Source of the DNA: Nonomuraea muscovyensis
GTDB taxonomy: Bacteria; Actinomycetota; Actinomycetes; Streptosporangiales; Streptosporangiaceae
Reading direction: 5' to 3'
Assembly: GCF_014207745.1 (NCBI RefSeq)
Contig: NZ_JACHJB010000002.1
Span: 372,001 to 436,000, forward strand
Length of the DNA stretch: 64,000 nt
The translations under genes were made by a program, and so were the position numbers. The notes beneath the pieces were generated by a model, which was not told the origin of the DNA, ran no database searches, and saw nothing but the letters and a program-made list of their open reading frames with translations. How positions within the stretch are numbered: the first letter of the stretch is position 1; each line of letters opens with the position of its first letter. Shown piece by piece: positions 37,986-46,610 of the stretch.

Positions 37986-38567
37986 ATGAGGAGATCTGCA
38001 GTGGAGACCAAGGCGGTCATCCTGGCCGCGGCCCGCGAGCGCTTCGCCGCCGACGGGTACGAGAAGGCGACGATCAGGGCGATCGCCGCCGACGCCCGCA
38101 TCGACCCGTCGATGGTGATGCGCTACTTCGGCAGCAAGGACAGGCTGTTCGCCGCCGCAGCCGAGTTCGACCTGCGCCTGCCCGACCTGGGGGCGCTCCC
38201 GCGCGATCGGGTGGGCGCGACCCTGGTCCGGCACTTCCTGGACCGCTGGGAGGCCGACGACGCCCTTCAGGTCCTGCTGCGCACCGGGGTGACCAACCAG
38301 GCCGCGGCCGAGCGCACCCGCGCCATCTTCGCCACCCAGCTCGCACCACTGATCACCGCCTTGGCGGGCGACCCGACCGGCGGGGACGGCCGGGCGGCGA
38401 CCCGGGCCGTGCTGGTGGCCTCCCAGATGCTCGGGATGGCCCTGTGCCGCTACATCCTGCGCTTCCCGCCGGCGGTCACCATGTCGGACGACGACATCGT
38501 CGCCTGGCTCGGCCCGGTCATCCAGCGCTATCTGACCGGCAGCGACCCGGCGAACGGCCCGCTCTAG
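37986..38567 (+). CDS. TetR-family regulator of the SDR/monooxygenase regulon
   Basis: 193 aa. The HTH reads ETKAVILAAARERFAADGYE, then IRAIAADARIDPSMVMRYFG, with SKDRLFAAAAEF after it. The C-terminal domain resembles the TetR_C group found in many Streptomyces regulators (MLGMALCRYILRFPP). It lies between an SDR gene and an FAD monooxygenase gene. Four near-identical palindromes in the two flanking promoter regions are its likely binding sites, making it a local repressor and autoregulator. Confidence 0.9.
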   Translation: MRRSAVETKAVILAAARERFAADGYEKATIRAIAADARIDPSMVMRYFGSKDRLFAAAAEFDLRLPDLGALPRDRVGATLVRHFLDRWEADDALQVLLRTGVTNQAAAERTRAIFATQLAPLITALAGDPTGGDGRAATRAVLVASQMLGMALCRYILRFPPAVTMSDDDIVAWLGPVIQRYLTGSDPANGPL

Positions 38568-38638
38568 GTCGAGCCCGCCGCCCGCACACCGGTCCAGCCC
38601 CGGGCGTGGCCGGTCGCGCCATGGCTGGCGGGCACGCA

Positions 38639-38656
38639 GGCCAACAGTTGTTGACA
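38639..38656. promoter_or_regulatory. TetR-regulon operator 3 overlapping the -35 of the monooxygenase gene
   Basis: GGCCAACAGTTGTTGACA. Its right arm contains TTGACA (38651-38656), followed after 18 bases by TACGGT (38675-38680). Binding here would cover the -35 box. Confidence 0.75.
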
Positions 38657-38695
38657 TCAGTGGGCGCGGCGTCCTACGGTATGCCCACAAGCGTT

Positions 38696-38713
38696 GACCA
38701 ACAGGTGTTGACA
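38696..38713. promoter_or_regulatory. TetR-regulon operator 4
   Basis: GACCAACAGGTGTTGACA, a fourth copy of the palindrome, in the leader between the promoter and the ribosome site (GGGAGGG) of the monooxygenase gene. Confidence 0.7.
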
Positions 38714-38731
38714 AACTCTTGGGAGGGCACC

Positions 38732-40192
38732 ATGTCACCCACCGTCACCAATGCCGACGTCCTGGTCGTGGGCGCGGGACCGACCGGGCTGCTGCTGGCC
38801 GGTGATCTGGCCGAGGCGGGCCTGTCGGTCGTGCTCGTCGAGCGCCGCCCGTACAAGGTCAGCAACCTGTCCCGGGCGCTGGTCGTGCACGCCCGGGTGC
38901 TGGAGCAGTTCGACGCCCGCGGCATCGCCGACGAGGTCGTGGCGGGCGGGCACCCCATCAACCGGCTGGCGCTGTTTGAGGCGGCCCGGCTCAACCCCTC
39001 GCGGCTGCCCACCCGCTACCCGTTCGTCCTGTTCACCCCGCAGTACAAGGTGGAGAAGGTGCTGGAGCGCCGGGCCCGCGAGGCCGGGGTCACCTTCGTA
39101 TACGAGACCAAGGTCGTCGCGGTGGCGCAGGACGCGGACGGCGTCACGGCCCACACGCAGGACACCGACGGGCAGCCGGGCACCACGTTCCGCGCGTCCT
39201 ACCTGGTCGGCGCCGACGGAGTGCACAGCTCGATCCGGCCCGCGATCGGCCAGCCTTTCCCCGGTGACACGATCCTCAGCTCGCTGATCCTGGCCGACGT
39301 CAGGCTCGGCAAGGCACCGGACCGGCCCTTCGTCGTGAACGCCGTCCCGGACGGGTTCGCGCTGCTCACCGAGATGGGCGACGGCCTGTACCGGGTGACC
39401 GGCTGGAACCGGCGCCACCAGCTTCCCGACGACGCGCCGCTGGAGGCTGATGAGGTCAAGGAACTGCTCCAGATGAACTTCGGGACCGACTACGGCATCA
39501 CCGAGATCCCTTGGATGTCCCGGTTCCACAGCGACGAGCGGCAGGCCCCGGCCTACCGCGTCGGGCGGGCGTTCCTCGCCGGTGACGCCGCGCACGTGCA
39601 CTCCCCGGCGGGCGCCATGGGCATGAACACCGGCCTCCAGGACGCCGCCAACCTGAGCTGGAAGCTGGTGGCCGTGCTGCGCGACGGGGCCGACGACCGG
39701 TTGCTGGACACCTACCAGGCCGAACGGCACGCCGTCGGCAAGATGGTGCTGCGGATGAGCGGGACACTGGTGCGAGCCGCCCTGCTGCACGGGTTCGCCG
39801 CCCGGCTGCTGCGCCGCGCGGCCGGAACGGTCGTCAGCAACTTCCGTCCGCTGGCCGACAAGGCGGCGTCCATGGTCACCGGAATCGGCATCGCCTACAA
39901 GGCTCCGCGCGGCGCGCACAAGCTGACCGGACGGCGCGCCCCCGACGTGGAACTGGCCGAGGGACGCCTGAACGAGCTCCAGCGCGGCGGCAGGTTCGTG
40001 CTGATCACACCGGCCGGTCAGGACGCGGACGTGCCCGGCCACGTCGTCCACGCACACTGGACCGACGACCGACGCACCACGGCCCTCATCCGTCCCGACG
40101 GCTACTACGCCTGGGCAACCGACCGCCCCGACGAGCAGGGCCTCCACACCGCCCTGGCTACCTGGGCAGGCACCGCCACCACATCGGCCTGA
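38732..40192 (+). CDS. FAD-dependent aromatic monooxygenase (PheA/TfdB family)
   Basis: 486 aa. It begins with the FAD motif VLVVGAGPTGLLLAGDLAEA, has YLVGADGVHSSIRPAIG and RAFLAGDAAHVHSPAGAMGM, and ends with the LIRPDGYYAWAT element. It is the same fold class as Rox but of a different subgroup, so it probably hydroxylates an aromatic or polyketide compound. It is controlled by the TetR gene upstream through operators 3 and 4. A decayed SDR C-terminus follows. Confidence 0.9.
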   Translation: MSPTVTNADVLVVGAGPTGLLLAGDLAEAGLSVVLVERRPYKVSNLSRALVVHARVLEQFDARGIADEVVAGGHPINRLALFEAARLNPSRLPTRYPFVLFTPQYKVEKVLERRAREAGVTFVYETKVVAVAQDADGVTAHTQDTDGQPGTTFRASYLVGADGVHSSIRPAIGQPFPGDTILSSLILADVRLGKAPDRPFVVNAVPDGFALLTEMGDGLYRVTGWNRRHQLPDDAPLEADEVKELLQMNFGTDYGITEIPWMSRFHSDERQAPAYRVGRAFLAGDAAHVHSPAGAMGMNTGLQDAANLSWKLVAVLRDGADDRLLDTYQAERHAVGKMVLRMSGTLVRAALLHGFAARLLRRAAGTVVSNFRPLADKAASMVTGIGIAYKAPRGAHKLTGRRAPDVELAEGRLNELQRGGRFVLITPAGQDADVPGHVVHAHWTDDRRTTALIRPDGYYAWATDRPDEQGLHTALATWAGTATTSA

Positions 40193-40231
40193 AGGTGTCA
40201 GGGCTCGGGCGCGGTGAGGTAGCGCTGGATC

Positions 40232-40449
40232 GTGGTGACCGGACTCCACGTCGGCCTCATGGCCACCGACATGCCCCGGGGACTCACCGAGCCCAAGGCC
40301 GACCCGCCAACTTCGCCCGAATCGCCGTCGACGGCATCGCCGCCGACACCCACGAGATCGTCGCGGACGACCTCAGCCGCCAGGTGCAGTCCGGGCTGGC
40401 CGCGGGCGTCGCGGCGCTCTACCCGCAGCTGGCCGGGACTTCCCGTTAA
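40232..40449 (+). pseudogene. SDR C-terminal remnant
   Basis: VVTGLHVGLMATDMPRGLTE in one frame is followed by DPANFARIAVDGIAADTHEI, then VADDLSRQVQ, in the next. It is the C-terminal third of an SDR, cut at its 5' end just after the monooxygenase stop and broken by a frameshift near 40300. Confidence 0.65.
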
Positions 40450-40559
40450 GCCGGACCACTCGGCGCTCCTTAGCCACCACCTGACCGGCCGAAACCGCCA
40501 CCCCTCGTTGCCCCGTCTGGGCCGGCCGGTCTACTTCCTCGTCCTGGCCGCCGGCGGGT

Positions 40560-40790
40560 GAGCGCAACGGCCGCAGCCCTGGTTGGACCGGAGGGCGTGA
40601 TGGCATAGCGGCCCAAGCGGTTGAGGTGGGTGTGGCCGAGCGAGGACAGCCGGGCCACGTGCTCCTCTCTGATCGAGGCTCTGGAGGTGGACTTCCAGCC
40701 CTGGGCACGCAGGTGGTCAACGATCGCCGACAGGTACGTTGAATCCCACCGCACGGCGTTCACGACCGGGCCTAGGGCGGCGAGTTGGTC
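40560..40790 (-). pseudogene. C-terminal remnant of a Tn3-family transposase
   Basis: The minus strand reads VNAVRWDSTYLSAIVDHLRA, then VARLSSLGHTHLNRLGRYAI. This is the end of Tn3-type transposases (NxxxLWNTxYL ... LSPLGHxHINxLGRY). The catalytic core is absent. From 40791 to 40932 I see nothing further. Confidence 0.7.
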
Positions 40791-40932
40791 TTAACCGAAA
40801 TGATCTTGATTCCTACAAGAGCAATTCGGCAGTACGTCTTTCGCCAGGCGCCTGAGGGGCTTCGTGCCCGGTCGTTGGTCGCGCGCGTGAACTGGCCTCG
40901 CTGAACTTTCGGCAACTCGGGGAGGGTGAACG

Positions 40933-41424
40933 GTGGCACGCCGTCGGATGCTGTGCGAGCGGTACGAGCGGGGCGCATCAGCCCGGCGCAACGAACTCGA
41001 GGCCGGTGACTACCTCGCCACTGCCGCGTGCGAGGACCTACCTCGGGAGCTGTTCCGCGACGACCACATCGTTCGCCGAGGCTACGGTGTCGAGTTCGGT
41101 CAGTGGTTCTTCTTCGGCGCGCTTGAGCCGGCGATTGCCTTCGGCCGGGCTGCGCGGATGTCGCTGGACTGCCACGCCTACGGCGTCTACCGGGCCGCCC
41201 ACGAGACGCTGTTCTGCCAGATTCACCGACGCGATGAGCGGGTGCTGCTGCTGACCGGCGACAGTCTCGACCGGAGGGACGGGGAGGTCGAGGTGCTCAA
41301 GCGGTTCGTGCAGGGCGTCAAGGAGCACCCCTGGTCCTCGCATTGGCAGGGCGTAACTGGCTTCATCACCGACTACAACAACGCCCGTCCGATCAAGACC
41401 GGCCGCCGCTCACTGCCGCTGTAG
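40933..41424 (+). CDS. Hypothetical protein, 163 aa
   Basis: A GTG start with GGAGGG upstream opens this frame. It has basic ends and contains GQWFFFGALEPAIAFG and RVLLLTGDSLDRRDGEVEVL; no known domain is recognised. A hairpin terminator follows. It marks the left edge of the mobilization region and might be unrelated to it. Confidence 0.5.
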   Translation: MARRRMLCERYERGASARRNELEAGDYLATAACEDLPRELFRDDHIVRRGYGVEFGQWFFFGALEPAIAFGRAARMSLDCHAYGVYRAAHETLFCQIHRRDERVLLLTGDSLDRRDGEVEVLKRFVQGVKEHPWSSHWQGVTGFITDYNNARPIKTGRRSLPL

Positions 41425-41433
41425 GCCACGCCC

Positions 41434-41450
41434 GGGCGCCGCCGGCGCCC
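41434..41450 (+). terminator. Short GC stem-loop
   Basis: GGGCGCC and GGCGCCC with a 3-base loop, 10 bp after the stop of the 163-residue protein. The 110 bp to the next gene hold nothing else. Confidence 0.5.
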
Positions 41451-41559
41451 CTTGATGGTCGTAGAGAAAAGTTGCATTCACCGCCGGTGCCGACCGAGTT
41501 GGGGAGCACTTAGCGCCTATCTTGCTGCGGCTGTTCTGCGCGGCCGGGGGCGCACTCGG

Positions 41560-42024
41560 TCAGCGGCCCAGGAGCCGGTTGAGGCCTCCGGGATGGGCGC
41601 GGTCGAGCGCGTTCATGACGTCGGCCAGGGCGCGATACAGCTTGGCGTGGGTCCAGTGCTGGTCGCCGAGCTCGTCTTCACGGAGCTGGCGGGCGAGCTC
41701 GGCGAGGTGCTCGATCCACGCGCGGGCGGTGTCCGGCGGGCGCCGGTCGAGGCGGGTTTGGACGCGCGTCTGGGTGTGGGTGACGGTCTCGGTGATGACC
41801 TCGCGCACCGGTTCGGCGGTGGCGGCCGTGGTGGCGATGTCGCGTTGCAGGCGGCGCTCGGCGGTGCGTACTTCCCACGCGCGGTTGCGGTGCGCCTTGC
41901 TGCAGTAGGCCGGGGGCCGGCCGCGCCCGGTGTAGGGGATGAGGGTCCCGCACCAGCCGCAGGTGCGGCTCTGCAGGCGCTGCTGTACGCGGGTGGTGAG
42001 GGTGCTCTCGCCGTCGGGGTCCAT
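41560..42024 (-). CDS. Zinc-finger protein of the mobile element, 154 aa
   Basis: The zinc-finger motif is CGWCGTLIPYTGRGRPPAYC, then SKAHRNRAWEVRTAERR, a CxxC...CxxxH pattern that looks like DNA-binding zinc fingers of mobile elements. The rest is helical (DTARAWIEHLAELARQLRED). The ATG at 42024 is in a GGGAT context. It is the last gene of the long minus-strand operon once the IS5-type insertion is removed. Its function in transfer is unknown. Confidence 0.65.
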   Translation of the reverse strand: MDPDGESTLTTRVQQRLQSRTCGWCGTLIPYTGRGRPPAYCSKAHRNRAWEVRTAERRLQRDIATTAATAEPVREVITETVTHTQTRVQTRLDRRPPDTARAWIEHLAELARQLREDELGDQHWTHAKLYRALADVMNALDRAHPGGLNRLLGR

Positions 42025-42285
42025 GTGATCTATCCCAGCGGGCTTGCGTCCCGGACGGAACGTCTTCTCGGAGTTTCGTACTAACTTGCTCCGCAAGAGC
42101 GGCGGATCCGGCGATGCCAGTGCGGCGATGTCATGGGCGCGGCCAGGCCCGCAGGAATGTTGGGCGTCACGAGATGTCAGTGGGAAACGACAGCAGATGA
42201 CAGTCCATGCGTCATGAAGTGTCAGTGGAAGGCATCACAGTGCGTGATGCTGCTTGGGGCGCTGCGGCTGACCACCGCGCAGGGG

Positions 42286-43392
42286 CTAGGAGCTGTTTGG
42301 GATTCGGATCTTGGTGGGGTCGGTGCTGGGCTGGTCGTGACTGGTAGAACTCGGATGTGGCGCGCTTCGATGTGACCGATGCCGAGTGGGCTTTGATCGA
42401 GCCGCATCTGCCGGTAGCGGCTACCGGGCCGCTGCCGCGGCGGGTGCGTGATCAGTTCAATGGGATCTTGTGGCGGTTTCGCACCGGATCCGGCTGGCGT
42501 GACGTGCCGGAACGGTACGGGCCGTGGTCCACGGTCTACTCCCGCTTCAACGGCTGGGCCAAGGCCGGGGTGTTCCAAGGGCTGATGGACGCATTGATCG
42601 CCGAGGCCGCATCGCGTGGACAGGTCGGGCTGGAGCTGGTCAGCGTGGACTCTACGATCGTGCGGGCGCATCAGGAGTCGGCCGGGCTGGCGGTCGCCGG
42701 GGAGACCCTGGATGCGTTGGAGCAGGCGCTGACCGAGGAAAAGGGGGCTCCGCTGCCGGAGCAGCCGCCGGTGCTGCGGGTGATGCGCCCGAGGCCACAC
42801 CCGAGGCCGGCGCGTCGCCGCCGCACGAGCGCGCCGCCGTTCGGCGACGCCGCAAGGCGCGGGCGAAGGCTGCCGCGCTCGGCCGATCCCGGGGCGGGCT
42901 GAGCAGCAAGATCCATGCCGCGGTCGATGCCGCCGGGCTGCCGCTGGTCTTCGTGCTCACGCCCGGCCAAGCCGGCGACTGCCCGCGATTCACCACTGTC
43001 CTGGACAAGATCCGCGTGGCCGGACCGGTGGGCCGGCCACGGACCCGCCCGACGGCGGTGGCCGCGGACAAGGCCTATTCCTCCAAGGCTAACCGTGCCT
43101 ATCTGCGCCGCCGCAGGATCGGCGCGGTCATCCCGGAGAAGAGCGACCAGCAGGCCAACCGGAAGAAGAAGGGCTCAGCCGGTGGGCGGCCTGCCGCCTT
43201 CAATCCCGAGCGCTACCGGCAGCGCAACACCATCGAACGCTGCTTCCAGAAGATCAAGGCCTGGCGTGGCCTGGCGACCCGCTACGACAAGGCCCCGGAA
43301 AGCTACGAGGCCGGGCTCTACCTCCGGGGCTTGATCCTGTGGTTAAGACTCCTCACCTCAACCACATGATCCGAACTCTAAACAGCTCCTAG
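42286..43392. mobile_element. IS5-family insertion sequence inside the relaxase gene
   Basis: The core is 42290-43388. The terminal inverted repeats match for GAGCTGTTT and TTCGGATC (with four mismatched bases between) and are flanked by CTAG on both sides, the likely target duplication. It carries one transposase gene read by frameshift. The ends are intact and the element looks recent. Confidence 0.88.
42357..43369 (+). CDS. IS5-family transposase made by a -1 frameshift
   Basis: The first frame (from the GTG at 42357) encodes the N-terminal domain (FDVTDAEWALIEPHLPV, WRFRTGSGWRDVPERYGPW, VDSTIVRAHQ, first Asp). The second frame encodes the rest: LGRSRGGLSSKIHAAVDAAG, VAADKAYSSKANRAYLRRRR (second Asp) and YRQRNTIERCFQKIKAWRGL (Glu). 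The heptamer A-AAG-GGG at 42740-42746 is in the right phase for a -1 slip. The fused product is about 337 aa. Confidence 0.85.
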
Positions 43393-43880
43393 TCCGAGTT
43401 GAGCTTCGATCAGGTCGCAGGTGTCGCGCATCCGGTACCAGTTGCCGTGCAGGTTCGGGCGTCGTCCGTCTTGGCGGGCGAGGGTGGCGATGAGGTGGAT
43501 GTGGTCGCGGGCGTGCCGAAGAGCGATCCACCGGCAGGCGAATAGGTCGCCGAAGGGAGCGATGCCCGCGGCGTCCAGTAGGCGGGCGGCGATCTGCGCC
43601 CAGGTGGTGTCGGTGAGGACGCGGTCGTGGCGGGCGGTCAGGACGGTGCAGTGCCAGACGTGGCGGCGCAGCGGGTAGGGGGAGACGTCGACCGGCCGGT
43701 TCAGGTGGGCGGCGAGATCGTCGAGAGTGGCCTCGCCAGTGGCGGGGTCGGGCTCGAAGGGGTCCCAGGCGGCGATGAGGTGGGGGTCGCGCTGGTGTTC
43801 GTAGCGGCTGGTGCTTGGCCCATACAGCTCGCGCAGCAACTCGCGTGTGCGTGAGCCAGGACCGGGATGCACCATGGCGA

Positions 43881-44303
43881 TCACGTCGAAGTCGTCTTCC
43901 GGCTGGCGTGGCGGGTCAGGGCGTCGGCGGCTTGCTCGATGCGGCGGGCAGCCCGGGTCAGCTCGGGCAACACCGTGTGAGCATCGGCGGTGGGGAGCAG
44001 GGCGGCGATGCGGGCCAACTCGATGCGGGCGTGCAGGAGTTCGGCGATGCGTTCGCGGTCGGTGGCCGGGAGCAGCACCAGGGCGTGGCGGGCGGTGGTG
44101 GTGACGGTGTGGGCGGCGTAGGCGCCGGGCGACATCCCGGCGCGGGCGGCCGCGGCCCGGATGTCGGCGAGCTCGCCGGCTGACAGCTTGAGCGGGCCCA
44201 GGCGGTGCGAGCGGGCGCGGGCGGCGCGTCGCCGACGGCGTCGGGGCGCGGGCGGAACAGGGGCTGGCTCTGGAGCCTGGGCTTGGTCGACGGGGAGCGT
44301 CAT
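43881..44303 (-). CDS. mobC: MobC-like relaxosome accessory protein
   Basis: 140 aa. After a basic N-terminus (RRRRRAARARSHRLGPLKLS) comes a ribbon-helix-helix type segment ELADIRAAAARAGMSPGAYA, then AHTVTTTAR, as in MobC proteins that help the relaxase open DNA at oriT. Its ATG overlaps the preceding HTH gene and its stop overlaps the relaxase GTG. Confidence 0.75.
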   Translation of the reverse strand: MTLPVDQAQAPEPAPVPPAPRRRRRRAARARSHRLGPLKLSAGELADIRAAAARAGMSPGAYAAHTVTTTARHALVLLPATDRERIAELLHARIELARIAALLPTADAHTVLPELTRAARRIEQAADALTRHASRKTTST

Positions 44304-45070
44304 GTCGAGTCCCGGGTACCAGGCGGGGTGCGGGCGGGCAGGTCATCGTCGTGGTGGTAGCGCAGGCTGTACAGGACGTCGTCGGCGACGTCGACGCGGC
44401 TGGGGTCGAGGTCGCTGCTGAGCAGGCCGGCGCACTTCAGCGCGGATTCAGCCTCGCGCCAGCCTGGCTGATCGCGGTATTCGGCGTAGGTGGGAGTGTG
44501 GCCGCAGGCCAGCGCGGTGAGCAGGACGACGGCTTGGTGGCCGGTGAGACCGGCCTGCGCCTGGCCGGTGGCGCGGACCGCGCGGTGCTGGTCAGCGCTG
44601 AGCACGTCGGTGCGCGGGGCGAGAGTGAAGCGGTGGGGCGGGACACGGCGCACAGCCATCGGTCCGCCAACTTGCGGATGGGCCAGCGCGTAGGTAAGGG
44701 CGTCATGGGTGCGCGCCAGGCTCCAGCTGAGGGCGCCGGCGAGGTGCTCGGCGCTCAATGCCTTCGGGGCGGCGTGGGCCAGCGCGTTGACCACGATCGC
44801 GGCGTCGGCGTCGCTGCGGGATGGGTCGTCGGCGGGCACGCGGCCCGGCGCTGGATGGATGTCCAGGACGGCCCGCAGTTCGGGGACAAGGTCGGCGGGA
44901 TGCAGGTCCAAGTGGCGGGCGAGCTCGATGATGGCCCATATGGGGCGCCTGCTCAGCTGGTTCAGGTGAGGGTCGTGCAGGTGATGGGGGTGGATGCCGA
45001 GCAGGTCGCCCAGCTCCCAGCGCGACAGGCCTGCGGCTTGCAGCCGTTCACGGAAGAGCGTCTCGTTCAT
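44300..45070 (-). CDS. HTH-domain protein of the mobile element, 256 aa
   Basis: The N-terminal 70 residues look like an XRE-type helix-turn-helix (FRERLQAAGLSRWELGDLLG, then WAIIELARHLDLHPADLVPE). The rest resembles a winged-helix domain (LTGHQAVVLLTALACGHTPT). It could regulate the operon or bind element ends. It overlaps mobC downstream by 4 bp, and the upstream gene by 23 bp as annotated or 4 bp if that gene's frameshift is corrected. Confidence 0.6.
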   Translation of the reverse strand: MNETLFRERLQAAGLSRWELGDLLGIHPHHLHDPHLNQLSRRPIWAIIELARHLDLHPADLVPELRAVLDIHPAPGRVPADDPSRSDADAAIVVNALAHAAPKALSAEHLAGALSWSLARTHDALTYALAHPQVGGPMAVRRVPPHRFTLAPRTDVLSADQHRAVRATGQAQAGLTGHQAVVLLTALACGHTPTYAEYRDQPGWREAESALKCAGLLSSDLDPSRVDVADDVLYSLRYHHDDDLPARTPPGTRDST

Positions 45071-46610
45071 CGCGTTCCTTCACGATGTGTGCCGCTGCCC
45101 GGCGGCCGGCACGGTGGGGCGGGGCGGGGGATGACCAGCTTCGGGTCGGTGCCGATGCGCGCGACCTGCAGGCCGCGTTCGGTGAGCCAGCTGGGTGCGC
45201 GCGCGCGCTCTGCCCGACGTCGGAGCCGTGCGGGCAGTCCTCGCCGTGTAGCCAGGGCGGATCCAGGCCGATCTGCTGGCAGGTGCGGCGGATGGCGCCG
45301 AGCAACAGCATCTGAGGATCGCGATGGGCGGCGTGGAGGTGGACGAAGTAGGGGTCGCGGTCGGCGGCGTCTTGGCGGCGGCGATGCGCCAGGTGGGCGA
45401 TGAACAGGGCGCGGGCGTGGGGTGGGATGCAGAGAGGTTCGGGCCCGGCGAACTCGTGCCAGGCGCTATCGCGCACGTGCAGTTCATGCGGCAGCGAGCG
45501 CCGGGTGCCGGTGCCGGGGTAGCTGATGCGGTGGATGGTGTCGGGCCCGGGCTGGCCAGGGGTGTGGACGGCGGAGCCGTCGGCGGCGATGTCGCCGACG
45601 AGCAGGAATCCGAAGTGGGTGCTGGCGTGGTTGAGATGGAGCGCCAGCGCGGTCGCCGCCGCGGTGTCGGTACGGCCCACGGCGTGCAGCCGGGCGCTGA
45701 CGAGTGCGGTGAGATCGCCGGGCAGACGCCACTCGGGGTCGGGGCCGAGGGTCTCGGGCCGCCAGTTGAGACGGATACCGGCCAGGAACAGCGCGGCCTG
45801 GACGGCGCGCAGCCGGATCAGCGCGCTGCGGTCGGTAGCCGCACGGCCGACGGTGTCGTCGCGTAGCCAGCCGGTGACGGCGCCGTTCAACCGGTGCGGC
45901 GTGGCCGAGGCGAGGTCGAGGCGCGCCAGCCAGGCGTCGGTGGCCGCGGCGGTGGCATGGAAGTCCTGCTTCACAGCGGCGAAGTCGTCGCCGGGCAAGT
46001 GCCGTCGGCAGGTGGCCAGGAAGGTGGTGAAGTCGGCTGCCGGCAAGGCGGGCTGCTGATCGGGCTCGCGGGTGCGGGGATGTGCGGGGCTTGGCAGGAG
46101 CCGGCGGAAGTCGTCGAGGCCGATCACGTCGACGGGCCGATCCAGCAGGGCGTGCAGACGGGCGATCGCCTCGTGGTGGGGTGCGGCCCAGATCAGCCAC
46201 AAGGTGGCATCCGCCGTCACCGCAGTGTGGGCCAGGACCTCCAGTTGGCCGGCGGTGAGGCGGTGGGCGCGGTCGATGATGAGGTCGGTGACGGCTTGGC
46301 CGCGTAGCCAGGCGGCCGCGGCCGGCCAGGTGCTCGCGGCGAGGCGTTCGGTGCGGGCGGCGTACGGGTTCTTGCCGAGCGCGACCAGCAGGTCCAGGCC
46401 CAGGCTGTGCACGCTGGCGGTGCCGGGGGTGGGACGCACGACCACCTGGCTGTGGCCGGGCCCGTCCAAGGTGTTGAGGTGATGGCTGACCGCGACGTCG
46501 TCGCAGGCGTTGTCGACCAGCACGAAGCGGCCGCCTGGCGGCAACCACAGGTGTGGCGGAGCAGGCCGTTCGGCGATCCCGTGGGAGGGTCTGGCGGCGG
46601 ACGAGGTCAT
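45048..46610 (-). CDS. ATPase-like protein without P-loop, partner of the TnsC-like ATPase (probable frameshift near the 3' end)
   Basis: 520 aa as read. The N-terminal 180 residues mimic an AAA+ fold: RFVLVDNACDDVAVSHHLNT stands where a P-loop would be but lacks GxxGxGK[T/S], and VTDLIIDRAHRLTAGQLEVL parallels Walker B (DRAH instead of DEAQ). The remainder is unknown. After about 45220 the annotated frame turns into low-quality sequence, whereas another frame continues as APSWLTERGLQVARIGTDPK, then LVIPRPAPP, and stops at ATGA on the next gene. The true end is therefore probably 45067. Confidence 0.6.
   Translation of the reverse strand: MTSSAARPSHGIAERPAPPHLWLPPGGRFVLVDNACDDVAVSHHLNTLDGPGHSQVVVRPTPGTASVHSLGLDLLVALGKNPYAARTERLAASTWPAAAAWLRGQAVTDLIIDRAHRLTAGQLEVLAHTAVTADATLWLIWAAPHHEAIARLHALLDRPVDVIGLDDFRRLLPSPAHPRTREPDQQPALPAADFTTFLATCRRHLPGDDFAAVKQDFHATAAATDAWLARLDLASATPHRLNGAVTGWLRDDTVGRAATDRSALIRLRAVQAALFLAGIRLNWRPETLGPDPEWRLPGDLTALVSARLHAVGRTDTAAATALALHLNHASTHFGFLLVGDIAADGSAVHTPGQPGPDTIHRISYPGTGTRRSLPHELHVRDSAWHEFAGPEPLCIPPHARALFIAHLAHRRRQDAADRDPYFVHLHAAHRDPQMLLLGAIRRTCQQIGLDPPWLHGEDCPHGSDVGQSARAHPAGSPNAACRSRASAPTRSWSSPAPPHRAGRRAAAHIVKERDERDALP

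Larger units (their letters stand above)
42212..43884 (-). pseudogene. Relaxase/mobilization nuclease, interrupted by the IS5-type element
   Basis: The N-terminal part (43393-43884) begins at a GTG overlapping the mobC stop: VIAMVHPGPGSRTRELLREL, then YGPS, HLIAAWDPFEP. It continues with HVWHCTVLTARHDRVLTD and LRHARDHIHLIATLARQDGR (HxH relaxase metal-binding region). The IS cuts it after QLGL. Removing the IS and one CTAG joins the frame to 25 more codons ending at 42212. Even restored, the ~190-residue protein is shorter than most relaxases of this type. Confidence 0.75.

Noticed and set aside
42357..43369. IS5-type transposase as a pseudogene because it needs two frames
   Set aside because: A correctly phased A-AAG-GGG slippery heptamer, intact catalytic residues in both frames and intact ends fit programmed frameshifting.
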